From positions 1 to 64,000 of the forward strand of contig NZ_JALPRK010000002.1 of NCBI RefSeq assembly GCF_023195895.1: 64,000 nt of DNA, in the 5' to 3' direction. How positions within the stretch are numbered: position 1 is the first letter of the stretch; each line of letters starts with the position of its first letter. This document shows positions 1 through 8,019 of the stretch, in pieces. A program made the position numbers and the translations under genes. This DNA is from Paenibacillus mellifer (GTDB lineage Bacteria; Bacillota; Bacilli; Paenibacillales; Paenibacillaceae). Below the pieces are notes generated by a model, which had not been told where the DNA came from, ran no database searches, and saw only the letters and a list, made by a program, of their open reading frames with translations.

Positions 1-84
1 GGATGTCTTTAATATAAGTGATATTTTTCACATGATATGTGATTTAAGTCACAAATATTAAAATTTTAATAAACTAATTTTGAA

Positions 85-120
85 ACAAAAAGAGCAAGGC
101 GGTTTCGGATCCACCTTGCT
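85..120 (-). terminator. Rho-independent terminator
   Basis: Read on the minus strand, a 10-bp stem with one mismatch (93-102 against 111-120) is followed by CTTTTTGTTT. It lies just downstream of the small minus-strand ORF at 138-314 and would end the deacetylase transcript. Confidence 0.75.
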
Positions 121-137
121 GCAAATTCGTACGTTCG

Positions 138-314
138 TTATTTGGCTTGTTCTTTGCTCTGATCCTTGCCTGTCAGCGTCTCCGACCATTCCTCCATCAT
201 CTCGCCAACGAAGTCCTCGAGGTTCTCCGTAGCGGAGGTGGGGTGCTTAGGAACGGGAATCGGATCGACGCCGGAACCTTTCCCGGGAGGCAGGGTGTCC
301 TGCTCTTTATTCAT
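138..314 (-). CDS. small hypothetical protein, 58 aa
   Basis: An ATG at 314 is preceded by a good Shine-Dalgarno (AAGGAG, complement of 321-330) and reads 58 codons to TAA at 138. The product is acidic and hydrophilic, starting MNKEQDTLPPGK and ending in a Lys/Gln-rich tail, with no membrane segment or cysteine. It begins 37 bases after the deacetylase gene on the same strand and is followed directly by a terminator, so the two are probably co-transcribed. I recognise no family. The ribosome binding site and terminator position support a real gene, but no function can be assigned. Confidence 0.6.
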   Translation of the reverse strand: MNKEQDTLPPGKGSGVDPIPVPKHPTSATENLEDFVGEMMEEWSETLTGKDQSKEQAK

Positions 315-351
315 TTAGCTGGCTCCTTTCTGAAATAGGATCGTTAAGGTT

Positions 352-1116
352 CTAGTGATTCACCTTAATATGATGATCCGGCGTGACTTTATGAGTCAGC
401 AGCTCAGAGACGGTCACGAACCGATATCCCCGGCTTTGGAGTTCAGGCAAAATGACCTTTAACGCCTCGAGGGTCTGCGTACTGTTATGCACGTAATCAT
501 GCATGAGGATGATGTCGCCGTTTCGTGCGTTATTCAGCACCTTGCGAACGATCTTGTAGACGCCGGGCGATGCCCAATCCTTCGTATCCTGATGCCAAGA
601 CCAGAGGATCATCTTCAGGTCGTTATGTTTGGTTAACTCGACGATGGCTTCATTATAATAACCGCCCGGTGGACGGAAGAGGACCGGTTTACTTCCGGTT
701 GTCTCAAATATAGCTTCCTGGGTCATCGCCAATTCTTCCGTTAAGGTCTTTAAAGTCAACCGGTGAAAGGAAGGGTGGTTGTAGGAGTGGTTGCCGATTT
801 CATGGCCGCCGGCTTGTTCCAATCTAACGATATCGGGGAATCGTTTGACCCGGTCGCCGACGACGAAGAAGGTTGCCTTCGCTTGGTACTTATCCAGAAG
901 TTCAAGGATTTTCGGGGTTTGCAACTCGTCTGGCCCATCGTCAAACGTCAAGGCGATAAATTTTTCTGACATTGGCACTTCCCAAACAATGTCCCCACGT
1001 TCCTCGTAATAGCTCCTTTCCTTGCCCTGAGCCGGAGATGACGCCTCCACAGCAGGGGTGAGAAGCGAAGCTGAGAGGGCGATAGCGAGCGCTGCCCCCA
1101 GTTTATTTTTTAACAT
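352..1116 (-). CDS. secreted polysaccharide deacetylase (NodB domain)
   Basis: This 254-aa protein has an N-terminal signal peptide (hydrophobic residues about 7-24, ending near VEASS), so it is exported. The rest is a NodB-type carbohydrate esterase 4 domain. The visible motifs are TFDDGPD (catalytic base and metal Asp), HSYNHP (metal-binding His pair), RPPGG, the W-x3-D region and LMHD near the C-terminus. Family members remove N-acetyl groups from peptidoglycan or chitin-like sugars using a divalent metal. Bacillales have several paralogues (PdaA, PdaB and others), and I cannot tell which this matches. The start is ATG with GGAGG about 11 bases upstream. A small ORF and a terminator follow, giving a short two-gene unit. 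Confidence 0.9.
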   Translation of the reverse strand: MLKNKLGAALAIALSASLLTPAVEASSPAQGKERSYYEERGDIVWEVPMSEKFIALTFDDGPDELQTPKILELLDKYQAKATFFVVGDRVKRFPDIVRLEQAGGHEIGNHSYNHPSFHRLTLKTLTEELAMTQEAIFETTGSKPVLFRPPGGYYNEAIVELTKHNDLKMILWSWHQDTKDWASPGVYKIVRKVLNNARNGDIILMHDYVHNSTQTLEALKVILPELQSRGYRFVTVSELLTHKVTPDHHIKVNH

Positions 1117-1227
1117 CGGTTCTGTGTTCCTCCATCAACTAAACTTAAAGTGCTTGGCGGTCCGGCCGGGAAACGTTCGTTTCGGCGGTCGGCGCTGTCC
1201 GTTTAGTGTGGCTGATCACCGGCACTT

Positions 1228-1803
1228 TTATCCTTGTACGGGAGAATCGTCCTTTCTTTCAAAAAAGTCTCCGCTCTGCAGGCGATCAACGAACTGCTGC
1301 AGCCACTCGTAATAACTCACGGCATGCTTCAGCTTGTGCAGATCCTCCAGGCACAGCTTCCGTTCCTCCTCGGAGGTCTCCAGCTCCAGAATCGTCTCCG
1401 AGAGTGGCGAAATGACGGATTCGAGAGCTCCGCGCATGACATCGATTTCCCGTTGCAGCTTGGTAGCAAAAAAGGCCTGAAACGCTTTAAAAAAATCGGT
1501 TTCCGCGGCATACAGATCTTTGCGGGCGTCCTTCTCGTCCAATTTGGTCACCATTTTTGAATCGACAAGCGAGCGAACGGCATAGCTCATATTGCTTTTA
1601 CTCATATTCATGCTTTGCTGCATCTCTTCCAGCGTCATCGGTCGATCCTCAAAGAACATGATGCCGTACAGCTGTCCATAGGAGTAATTTACGCCGTAGA
1701 GGTCCATCGTCTGCGCAATCGCATCGATGACCTTGGCGCGAAGCTCTTCCCGGAAATTTTGCGGGTCCGGCATTTTCCCCGATGTTGGCTTTTTCACCTT
1801 CAC
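1228..1803 (-). CDS. GbsR/MarR-type transcriptional regulator
   Basis: This 191-aa protein belongs to the GbsR branch of the MarR superfamily. A winged-helix region spans about residues 30-95, with a recognition helix in the MSKSNMSYAVRSL segment, followed by a helical C-terminal half. In Bacillus subtilis, GbsR represses choline uptake and glycine-betaine synthesis genes and senses choline; that is family knowledge. Here the gene is divergent from an ABC-transporter operon starting at 1978. The 174-bp gap contains two matching palindromic elements that are plausible binding sites. I infer that it represses the transporter operon and perhaps itself. The ligand is unknown but may be a choline-like or phospho-compound. 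Confidence 0.85.
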   Translation of the reverse strand: MKVKKPTSGKMPDPQNFREELRAKVIDAIAQTMDLYGVNYSYGQLYGIMFFEDRPMTLEEMQQSMNMSKSNMSYAVRSLVDSKMVTKLDEKDARKDLYAAETDFFKAFQAFFATKLQREIDVMRGALESVISPLSETILELETSEEERKLCLEDLHKLKHAVSYYEWLQQFVDRLQSGDFFERKDDSPVQG

Positions 1804-1881
1804 ACCTACCTGCCTCGAAAAAATTTACACAAAATTAATCGCCGCTTCACGCAGAGATAACCTAATGAACACGAAATGAAC

Positions 1882-1961
1882 GTACAATAAATATTGAACA
1901 GATAAGAATTTCAACTTGGTTCATCCACTATTATAACAAATATTCAATAAATACTGAATGG
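1882..1961. promoter_or_regulatory. paired operator-like palindromes in divergent promoter region
   Basis: Two copies of CAATAAATAYTGAAYRG lie at 1885-1901 and 1945-1961, exactly 60 bp apart. The second sits in a clean inverted repeat, ATTCA-N8-TGAAT (1942-1959). The first is GTACA-N8-TGAAC (1882-1899). A weak -10 (TATAAC, 1932-1937) lies between them. The even spacing of about six helical turns suits a dimeric regulator binding the same DNA face, probably the adjacent GbsR-like protein. Confidence 0.6.
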
Positions 1962-1977
1962 AATAAAAGGAGGATCC

Positions 1978-2862
1978 ATGAAACGTTCGTTTTGGGTGGA
2001 AGATGTCCGGGCTTTGTTGTTTACGCTCCCGGCGATGGTTCCGCTGACGTTATTTTGGTTTTATCCGCTGGGGTACATCATCTACCTCAGTTTCATGGAA
2101 TGGGATTTCATGAGCCCGGATAAGTTGTTCGTCGGACTGCAAAATTATCGCGACCTAATCACGGATCCGTCGTTTTACCAGTCACTTCGGGTTACTGCGT
2201 TATTTTGCGCAGGCAGCGTATTGCCCGTCGTCGTGTTCGGCTTAGGGCTGGCCTTACTGCTCAACCGGAACATGAAGGGCGGATCCGTCTACCGGATGCT
2301 GATGTTCTCCCCTTGGGTGACGCCGACAGTGGCGGTTTCGATCGTTTGGTCCTGGATTTTCGAGCCCGAAGTGGGCCTTGCCAACACGCTGCTGAAAAGT
2401 TTCGGGATCGAAGGGATCCGTTGGCTGGAGGATCCGAACTGGGCGCTTGTGGGTGTCCTGCTCGTCACCGTCTGGAAATCGGCCGGCTGGGGGATGATCT
2501 TCTATCTCGTGGCGCTGCGCAGCGTGCCCACAGAGCTGTTGCAAGCGGCCGAGCTCGACGGCGCAAGCCGCTGGCACAAGTTCTGGAACGTGACATGGCC
2601 GCTGATTTCGCCGACAACCTTTTTCCTGGTGATTGTTCAACTGATTCAGGCGCTGCAGGCGTACGACCAAATTAATGTACTGACGCAAGGCGGGCCGGCC
2701 GGTTCGACGCGCACGCTGCTTTACCTTTATTATCAGTCCGCCTTCGACGCGTTTCAAATCGGGCAAGCCTCTTCGGTGGCGATTACGCTCATTATCGGTT
2801 GCGTGGGATTATCGTTGCTGTCGTTCTGGGTAGGCCGGCGTACTGTTCATTACTCTTCATAG
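1978..2862 (+). CDS. ABC transporter permease (sugar/glycerol-phosphate type)
   Basis: This 294-aa membrane protein has about six transmembrane segments and the EAA signature loop (AAELDGASRWHKFW, near residue 200) that contacts the ATPase. It resembles MalF/UgpA-type permeases of the CUT1 importer class. It is the first gene of the operon, with a strong AAGGAGG site before its ATG, 18 bp before the second permease. No ATP-binding subunit is encoded nearby. CUT1 systems in Bacillales often share one ATPase (MsmX type), so this importer probably borrows one encoded elsewhere. The substrate cannot be read from the permease. Confidence 0.9.
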   Translation: MKRSFWVEDVRALLFTLPAMVPLTLFWFYPLGYIIYLSFMEWDFMSPDKLFVGLQNYRDLITDPSFYQSLRVTALFCAGSVLPVVVFGLGLALLLNRNMKGGSVYRMLMFSPWVTPTVAVSIVWSWIFEPEVGLANTLLKSFGIEGIRWLEDPNWALVGVLLVTVWKSAGWGMIFYLVALRSVPTELLQAAELDGASRWHKFWNVTWPLISPTTFFLVIVQLIQALQAYDQINVLTQGGPAGSTRTLLYLYYQSAFDAFQIGQASSVAITLIIGCVGLSLLSFWVGRRTVHYSS

Positions 2863-2880
2863 AAGAAAGGGGACTAAACC

Positions 2881-3723
2881 ATGCAAGGGATCGAAAAATG
2901 GGGCACCGCCATACGCCATGTCTTGTTGGCGGCCGTCTCGCTGCTGATGGCGTTTCCGTTCTATTGGATGGCGACCAGTGCGCTGAAGAGCAATGACGAG
3001 ATCTGGCAGTTTCCGCCGACGCTATGGCCGCATAACCCGAAATGGGGACAATTCGCCGAGGCCTGGGCCGCCGCTCCGTTTGAGCGGTATATGTTCAACA
3101 GCGTCTTCGTCGCTGCGGTGATCGTAGCTATACAGATTGTGAATTCAGGAATGATGGCCTATGCCCTGACCCATATGAAATTCCGCCTGAAAGGGGCGTT
3201 TACCGCATTGGTTCTGGTCGGGTACATGGTGCCAAGCACCGCGGTGTACCTCCCGGGTTATATCGTCCTGGGCCGGCTGGGCTTGCTGGATTCCTATGCC
3301 GGGTTGATCCTCTCTAACTGCGTGAGTGTGTTTTCGATCTTCCTGATCCGGCAAGCTTTCTTACAAATCTCGCATGAGCTGGTGGAGGCCGGGCAAATCG
3401 ACGGGGCGTCGCACTTCCGTATTCTTTGGACGATTCTGCTGCCGTTGACACGCTCCTCCTTTGCGGTGCTCGGACTGATTACTTTTATCGAACAGTACAA
3501 CAACTATTTCTGGCCGATGCTGATCACCAAAAGCCAAGACCTGCAGCTCGTATCGGCCGGTCTGCGCAGCTTCTTCGTGGAAGGGGGTGCTTACGGGCTG
3601 AAATGGCCGCTCATTATGGCCGCCAGCGCCTTCACGATCGCGCCCTTGCTCGTGTTGTTCGTGCTGACCCAGAAGACGATCATGCAAAGCGTCAATTTGT
3701 CCGCAGGTGCTAGTAAAGGATAG
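2881..3723 (+). CDS. ABC transporter permease (sugar/glycerol-phosphate type)
   Basis: This 280-aa protein is the second inner-membrane subunit of the same importer, resembling MalG/UgpE. It has an N-terminal membrane anchor, about six membrane segments and an EAA loop (EAGQIDGASHFRILW, around residue 170). It starts at ATG 2881 after AGAAAGGGG and follows the first permease by 18 bp, so translation is likely coupled. With the lipoprotein encoded next, it forms a CUT1-type importer missing only the ATPase. The permease-permease-binding protein order, with the binding protein last, is less common than binding protein first. Confidence 0.9.
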   Translation: MQGIEKWGTAIRHVLLAAVSLLMAFPFYWMATSALKSNDEIWQFPPTLWPHNPKWGQFAEAWAAAPFERYMFNSVFVAAVIVAIQIVNSGMMAYALTHMKFRLKGAFTALVLVGYMVPSTAVYLPGYIVLGRLGLLDSYAGLILSNCVSVFSIFLIRQAFLQISHELVEAGQIDGASHFRILWTILLPLTRSSFAVLGLITFIEQYNNYFWPMLITKSQDLQLVSAGLRSFFVEGGAYGLKWPLIMAASAFTIAPLLVLFVLTQKTIMQSVNLSAGASKG

Positions 3724-3760
3724 GTAAATGAATTCGAAATCATGTAGTGGAGGCTAGAAA

Positions 3761-5125
3761 ATGTCGAATTGGAAAAAATCGTGGTTTGGACTGTTCATGA
3801 CTTGTACGTTCTTACTCATCAGTGCTTGCGGCGGGGGATCCGGCGCTGCGGGGAATACAGCCGATCCCGCTCAGGCTGCGCCGGCAGGGAATACAGCAAA
3901 TGCCGGAAACCAAACGCAATCGGTAGAGCCGGTTACGATCGAGTTTTGGTATGGGCTTGGCGGCAAGCTAGGCGAAAACATGCAAGCCTTAATTGACAAG
4001 TTTAATAGCTCGCAGCAGGAAGTCATCGTGAAGCCGGTCGTGCAAGCCGATTACAGCGAAACGGAACAAAAGCTTCAAGCGGCCATCGCCGCCGGCACCG
4101 TGCCGGCCGCCGTTCTATCCTCTAACGTGGACTGGGCTCGCAAAGGGTATTACGCACCGCTAGATGAGTTGATCGCCGTTTCGCCGGATTTCCAACCAGA
4201 GGATGTCGTGCAGACGTTCCTGGAGCAAGGGAAAGTCGACGGCCAGCAGTTTTTTCTGCCGATGTACGGCACGACGCAAGTGATGTATTACCGGAAGGAT
4301 GCCTTTGAGCAGAATGGCATTAAAGCCGAAGATTTGACTACCTGGGAGGCGCTCGCCGATGCCGCAGCAAAAATGACGGTCAAGGAAGGCGGCAAAACCG
4401 TGTTCTACGGATGGGAGCCGATGTGGGGCGCGGAGAACATGATGGACGCCGTGTATGGCAAAGGCGGTAAAATCCTTAGTGAGGATGGCAACGCGGTGTT
4501 GATCGATTCCCCGGAATGGGTGGAAACCTGGGAATTATTCCGTAAATGGATCCATGAAGACAAAATCATGCGTATTCACTCCGGCGGCCAAGGCTGGGAG
4601 TATTGGTACAAAACGATTGATGATGTGATGAAAGATCAAGCGGCGGGGTACACCGGTTCCAGCGGCGACCAAGGCGACCTTGATTTCAACATCGTGGCGG
4701 CAATGGAGCAGCCGGGATGGGAGGGGATCGGTGAAGGGAAACCCGTCGCCCAGGCGATCATGGCAGGTATTCCGGCAGCCGCCAGCCCCGAGCAGCAACA
4801 GGCTGCGATGAAATGGTACAGCTTCTTCATGAGCCCGGAGAATACTGCGTTCTGGTCGATGAATACCGGCTATATCGCCGTACGCCAATCGGCGCTGGAC
4901 GATCCGGAATTCGTAGCTTACAGCGAGCAGAACCCGCAGGCGACCGTGCCGTTGAAGCAGGCGACGCATGCCTCGAAGCCGTTCCAGGATCCAACGGGCG
5001 GGAAAATTACAGACGCGCTGAAGATCGCCGCCGACAAGGTACAGATCAGCAATACCCCGGCAGCGGAAGCGCTGAAGGAAGCGAAGGAGACGGCGCAGCG
5101 TGAACTCGACCGAATCCGGAAATAA
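3761..5125 (+). CDS. extracellular solute-binding lipoprotein, family 1
   Basis: This 454-aa protein starts with a lipoprotein signal (MSNWKKSWFGLFM, lipobox LISAC) and a low-complexity Gly/Ala/Asn linker to about residue 50. A family 1 binding-protein fold follows, starting VTIEFWYGLGG. The FWYG start, the STY-rich ligand region and overall length resemble UgpB-type proteins that bind glycerol-3-phosphate or glycerophosphodiesters, but I cannot confirm the ligand. It would be anchored outside the membrane and deliver substrate to the two upstream permeases. GGAGG lies 8 bases before the ATG. Its 3' end overlaps the start of the HAD gene by 26 bp. Confidence 0.88.
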   Translation: MSNWKKSWFGLFMTCTFLLISACGGGSGAAGNTADPAQAAPAGNTANAGNQTQSVEPVTIEFWYGLGGKLGENMQALIDKFNSSQQEVIVKPVVQADYSETEQKLQAAIAAGTVPAAVLSSNVDWARKGYYAPLDELIAVSPDFQPEDVVQTFLEQGKVDGQQFFLPMYGTTQVMYYRKDAFEQNGIKAEDLTTWEALADAAAKMTVKEGGKTVFYGWEPMWGAENMMDAVYGKGGKILSEDGNAVLIDSPEWVETWELFRKWIHEDKIMRIHSGGQGWEYWYKTIDDVMKDQAAGYTGSSGDQGDLDFNIVAAMEQPGWEGIGEGKPVAQAIMAGIPAAASPEQQQAAMKWYSFFMSPENTAFWSMNTGYIAVRQSALDDPEFVAYSEQNPQATVPLKQATHASKPFQDPTGGKITDALKIAADKVQISNTPAAEALKEAKETAQRELDRIRK

Positions 5126-5915
5126 TCATCTCGCTACGGCTACAATAGCCGTAGCTGGAATAGAATTTACGATCGAGGCGATTTTGTTCGATAAGGACGG
5201 AACGCTGATGGACTTTATCTACACCTGGGGAAGATGGGGCGAGCGGCTGCTCGCCCATTTTTCCTCCGAATTGATGAAGCGGCAGCGGCTGCCGCTGGCG
5301 GAGGATCTGTTGCAGGTCTGGGGAATTAACTACGACACTGAGGGGCAGATCTCCGGGTATGACCGGAACAGCCCGCTGTCGATGGGCACGGTAGACGACA
5401 TGCTGACGCTGCTGGCGTTGGAAGGCTACAAGGCAGGCCTCTCCTGGGCGGAAGCGAAGGTACTAGCGGCGAAGAGTCGCGAGGCCGCGGACGAAGCGCT
5501 GGAGGGTTCCCGCATAGCCCGATTGCTGCCGGAGGTCTTGTCGTTCTTGGAGCGATGCCGTCAAGCCGGTCTGCTGCTCGGCATCGTCACCTCCGATGAA
5601 ACGGCGGCGGCGGAGAAACATCTGGAATGGCTGGGCATCCGCTCGTATTTCTCCGTATGTGTTGGCGCAGATCGGGTGAACCGGGGAAAGCCTTATCCGG
5701 ATATGGCGGAGTTGGCCTGCCGAGAACTCGGTGTGGAGGTTGCCAAGGTAGCCGTCATTGGTGATACGGACGGCGACATGCAGATGGCCCGCTCTGCCGG
5801 GGCGGCCGCGGCCATCGCCTTGGATGAGGGGCATACCGCGGGGAAGGATGGCTTCCCATCGGCAGATGCGGTGATGGCTAGTTATCGCGAGCTCCGGGTC
5901 GAGCAGGTTGGGTAA
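5100..5915 (+). CDS. HAD-superfamily phosphatase
   Basis: This 271-aa protein is a HAD hydrolase with a helical cap domain. Motif I is LFDKDGTLMDF (nucleophile and acid Asp, about residues 29-35). Motif II is the Thr/Ser of VTSDE, motif III the Lys in NRGKPYPD, and motif IV GDTDGDM. It resembles phosphoglycolate-phosphatase-like enzymes that dephosphorylate small organic phosphates. The probable GTG start at 5100 lies inside the end of the binding-protein gene, with AAGGAG 10 bases upstream, so translation is likely coupled to transport. The context suggests action on the imported substrate or a product of it. The exact substrate is unknown. Confidence 0.82.
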   Translation: MNSTESGNNHLATATIAVAGIEFTIEAILFDKDGTLMDFIYTWGRWGERLLAHFSSELMKRQRLPLAEDLLQVWGINYDTEGQISGYDRNSPLSMGTVDDMLTLLALEGYKAGLSWAEAKVLAAKSREAADEALEGSRIARLLPEVLSFLERCRQAGLLLGIVTSDETAAAEKHLEWLGIRSYFSVCVGADRVNRGKPYPDMAELACRELGVEVAKVAVIGDTDGDMQMARSAGAAAAIALDEGHTAGKDGFPSADAVMASYRELRVEQVG

Positions 5916-5937
5916 TATCGGAAAGGTGGAAAACGAT

Positions 5938-6261
5938 ATGGGGTGGTTATTCCTGGCTCTAGCCATCGTGCTGGAGTTATCCGGCACGGTGTCAATGAAG
6001 CTGTCGGATAGCTTTACCCGGCTGGTTCCTTCGGTGCTGATGTTTGTTTTTTACGGGGCCAGCTTTACGTTTCTGAATTTTGCGCTGGGGTATATGAAGG
6101 TGAGTACCGTTTATGCGGTATGGTCGGGGATTGGGATCGTGTTGATCTCTATCGCGGGAGGAATTCTGTTTCAGGAGAAACTGTCGTTGCCTTCAATATT
6201 GTGGATCGGGGTGATCGTCCTCGGCGTTATTGGGCTAAATTTGAGCGGCAAGGGAGGTTAA
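5938..6261 (+). CDS. small multidrug resistance (SMR) family transporter
   Basis: This 107-aa protein has the length and layout of SMR proteins, with four transmembrane helices. The start MGWLFLALAIVLELSGT carries the conserved membrane glutamate (E13, equivalent to EmrE Glu14) that binds protons and cations. SMR dimers export quaternary ammonium compounds, other lipophilic cations or guanidinium by proton antiport. I chose ATG 5938, with GGAAAGGTGG upstream, over the earlier in-frame TTG at 5908 because it gives the family-typical N-terminus. Its place in a GbsR-controlled uptake operon suggests export of a cationic breakdown product, but that is inference. I see no guanidine riboswitch in front of the operon. 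Confidence 0.85.
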   Translation: MGWLFLALAIVLELSGTVSMKLSDSFTRLVPSVLMFVFYGASFTFLNFALGYMKVSTVYAVWSGIGIVLISIAGGILFQEKLSLPSILWIGVIVLGVIGLNLSGKGG

Positions 6262-6265
6262 TGGG

Positions 6266-7147
6266 ATGGTAGATCAGAATGGGATGAAGGTAGGGGAAGG
6301 TCGGCGGGATGAGGAGCTTCTGCTAGCCTTTCAGGTGATCACCGACACGCATGTTCGGGCCGATGAGCAGCATACGCATAATGTTAACCTGGAGCTGGCT
6401 TTACGGGATATCGTAGAGAATGGTGCCGAAAGCGCTGGAATCATGCATGCGGGGGACGTGACCGATCATGGATTTCCGGAGGAGTATGAAGCGTGGAACC
6501 GGATCTGGGAACAGTTTGGCGGGAGGTTACCTCCGCTGTATGTGACGATGGGGAATCACGATGTCGCGTTGGGGAACTGGGAGGCGCGTTTGGGGCAGTT
6601 TTTGCGCGGCACCGGGACGGAGGACATCTATCATGATCATTGGATTGACGGTTATCATTTCGTCTTTCTCGGAACGGAGGAGGGGCTGGAGTTATTTAGC
6701 TCCTTATCGGAGAAGCAGCTGGCCTGGCTGGACGATAAGTTGGGGGAGAGCGCTACGGCGGACCGTCCGGTCTTTGTATTCCTGCATCAGCCACTAATGA
6801 ACACGGTGGCTGGCTCTTATGAAGCACAACGCTGGTATGGCGTCGTGCAGGACGCCGAACTGCGTGCCGTACTCGCCCGTCATCCGCAGGCGATTCTGTT
6901 CACGGGGCATACCCATTGGGAGCTGGATGCTCCTAACACTTCATTTGGTGTGCGAGGCGAAGGGCCGGCGATGTTCAACGCCGCTTCGGTTGCCTATCTC
7001 TGGAGCGATGAAGACGAACACAAGAATGGCAGCCAAGGCTTCTACGTAGAAGTCTACCGCGATCATGTCCTTGTGCGCGGCCGGGATTTTACCCGTGGCG
7101 AATGGGTGGAGGCGGCGCAGTTCCGGGTGGAGTACCCGCGGGGTTAG
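6266..7147 (+). CDS. calcineurin-like metallophosphoesterase
   Basis: This 293-aa cytoplasmic protein carries the full metallophosphoesterase motif set: DTHV (near residue 28), GDVTDHG, GNHD, an FLHQ histidine and GHTH near residue 219. Such enzymes use two metal ions to hydrolyse phosphomonoesters or phosphodiesters. It starts at ATG 6266, 4 bp after the SMR stop codon, with GGGAGG 8 bases upstream. It is the last gene of the operon, before the terminator at 7195. With the HAD phosphatase upstream, it implies two successive phosphate-removal steps, for example diester to monoester to alcohol, on the imported compound. That order is inferred, not shown. Confidence 0.87.
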   Translation: MVDQNGMKVGEGRRDEELLLAFQVITDTHVRADEQHTHNVNLELALRDIVENGAESAGIMHAGDVTDHGFPEEYEAWNRIWEQFGGRLPPLYVTMGNHDVALGNWEARLGQFLRGTGTEDIYHDHWIDGYHFVFLGTEEGLELFSSLSEKQLAWLDDKLGESATADRPVFVFLHQPLMNTVAGSYEAQRWYGVVQDAELRAVLARHPQAILFTGHTHWELDAPNTSFGVRGEGPAMFNAASVAYLWSDEDEHKNGSQGFYVEVYRDHVLVRGRDFTRGEWVEAAQFRVEYPRG

Positions 7148-7194
7148 CAGGTGATCGGGCCGACGTGGGGAGACTAGCAGTATACATTAATGGG

Positions 7195-7224
7195 AACGCG
7201 CGCCATTTTTGGCGTGCGTTTTTT
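7195..7224 (+). terminator. Rho-independent terminator of the ABC/phosphoesterase operon
   Basis: An 11-bp stem with one mismatch (AACGCGCGCCA against TGGCGTGCGTT) closes around a T-rich loop and runs into TTTTTTG. It lies 48 bp after the metallophosphoesterase gene. Confidence 0.8.
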
Positions 7225-7336
7225 GCGTGTGGTGTAATGGTGGGCCAGAGCGATGCAACTAGTAACGAGCAATGAGACTGTTTGCTGTTTGTTGGTAGCG
7301 GAGCTGTGCTAACACTTTGCTGGTAGGGGTGTTGTC

Positions 7337-7521
7337 CTAACGGACACCAGAGCCGCTATTTGGGTTCTAACGTTGCCATCTCCATTCTAACGGACCTCAG
7401 AGACCTTATTTGGGTGAATTGTGGTGAAATGATCGCCTAAAGGTTCAAATAAGGTCGCTCCAGTCCGTTAGCCCGGGAAATCACCGGGAAATAAACCAAT
7501 AAGGTCGCTACAGTCCGTTAG
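7337..7521. repeat. four-copy intergenic repeat, two direct and two inverted
   Basis: A unit of about 26-29 bp, starting CTAACGGAC and ending CCKTATTTGG, occurs on the plus strand at 7337-7365 and 7387-7415. It occurs on the minus strand at 7446-7471 and 7496-7521, the latter ending GTCCGTTAG. The mirror arrangement could fold into long hairpins. The stretch 7225-7600 otherwise shows no gene. Similar short repeats in spacers fit a dispersed intergenic family. Confidence 0.75.
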
Positions 7522-7630
7522 AAGTTTGGGAGCAACGAAACGACTGGGACGAGTAATTATCCGCGACCCCCCAACGCATAGAGCGAAGTTGCTCGCCGCA
7601 TAATACGACCTACAGGAGGTGTATTGTGAA

Positions 7631-7747
7631 TTGAACAAGAAGAATGATGCGAAGCACAGCTCCAAGCATGTAAAAAAGAAATTAGGGATTCCAAATCTTA
7701 ATGCGGAATTTGCTGATGCAGATACCTCTAAAAAGACGAAGCAATAG
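7631..7747 (+). CDS. small basic hypothetical protein, 38 aa
   Basis: A TTG start at 7631 lies 11 bases after a perfect AGGAGG and reads 38 codons to TAG at 7745. The product is Lys-rich, starting MNKKNDAKHSSK and containing an AEFADAD segment near the C-terminus. That segment loosely recalls small Bacillales spore-associated or YfhD-like proteins, but the resemblance is weak. It has its own strong terminator (7757-7792), so the unit is monocistronic. The start codon is unusual and the protein very short. I consider it plausible but unproven. Confidence 0.5.
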   Translation: MNKKNDAKHSSKHVKKKLGIPNLNAEFADADTSKKTKQ

Positions 7748-7756
7748 AATGAGCAT

Positions 7757-7792
7757 AAGACCACCAGGGCATAAGCCTCAGTGGTCTTTTTT
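7757..7792 (+). terminator. Rho-independent terminator
   Basis: The stem AAGACCAC/GTGGTCTT is followed by a T run (TTTTTT). It ends the transcript of the 38-aa ORF. Confidence 0.85.
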
Positions 7793-8019
7793 CATATTGT
7801 ATACCAAACCAGGGGGAGTATCAGGATCACCCAATTGTGGTTTCTGGTGAGTGGTCCTGAGCCCCGATCAAGGAATATTCTGGCCGATGATTGGTAAACT
7901 TTCATGTTGCCCGGGCGGGACGCGAGTTATATATCAGTAAAATGGTTTATAGAAATTGGTTGGAAAGGACATATTACGTATCAAATTCGTATCATAGGCC
8001 AATTTAGACCTAATAAATA

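Noticed and set aside
7337-7521. CRISPR array
   Set aside because: The repeats are inverted and unevenly spaced, with no cas genes nearby.
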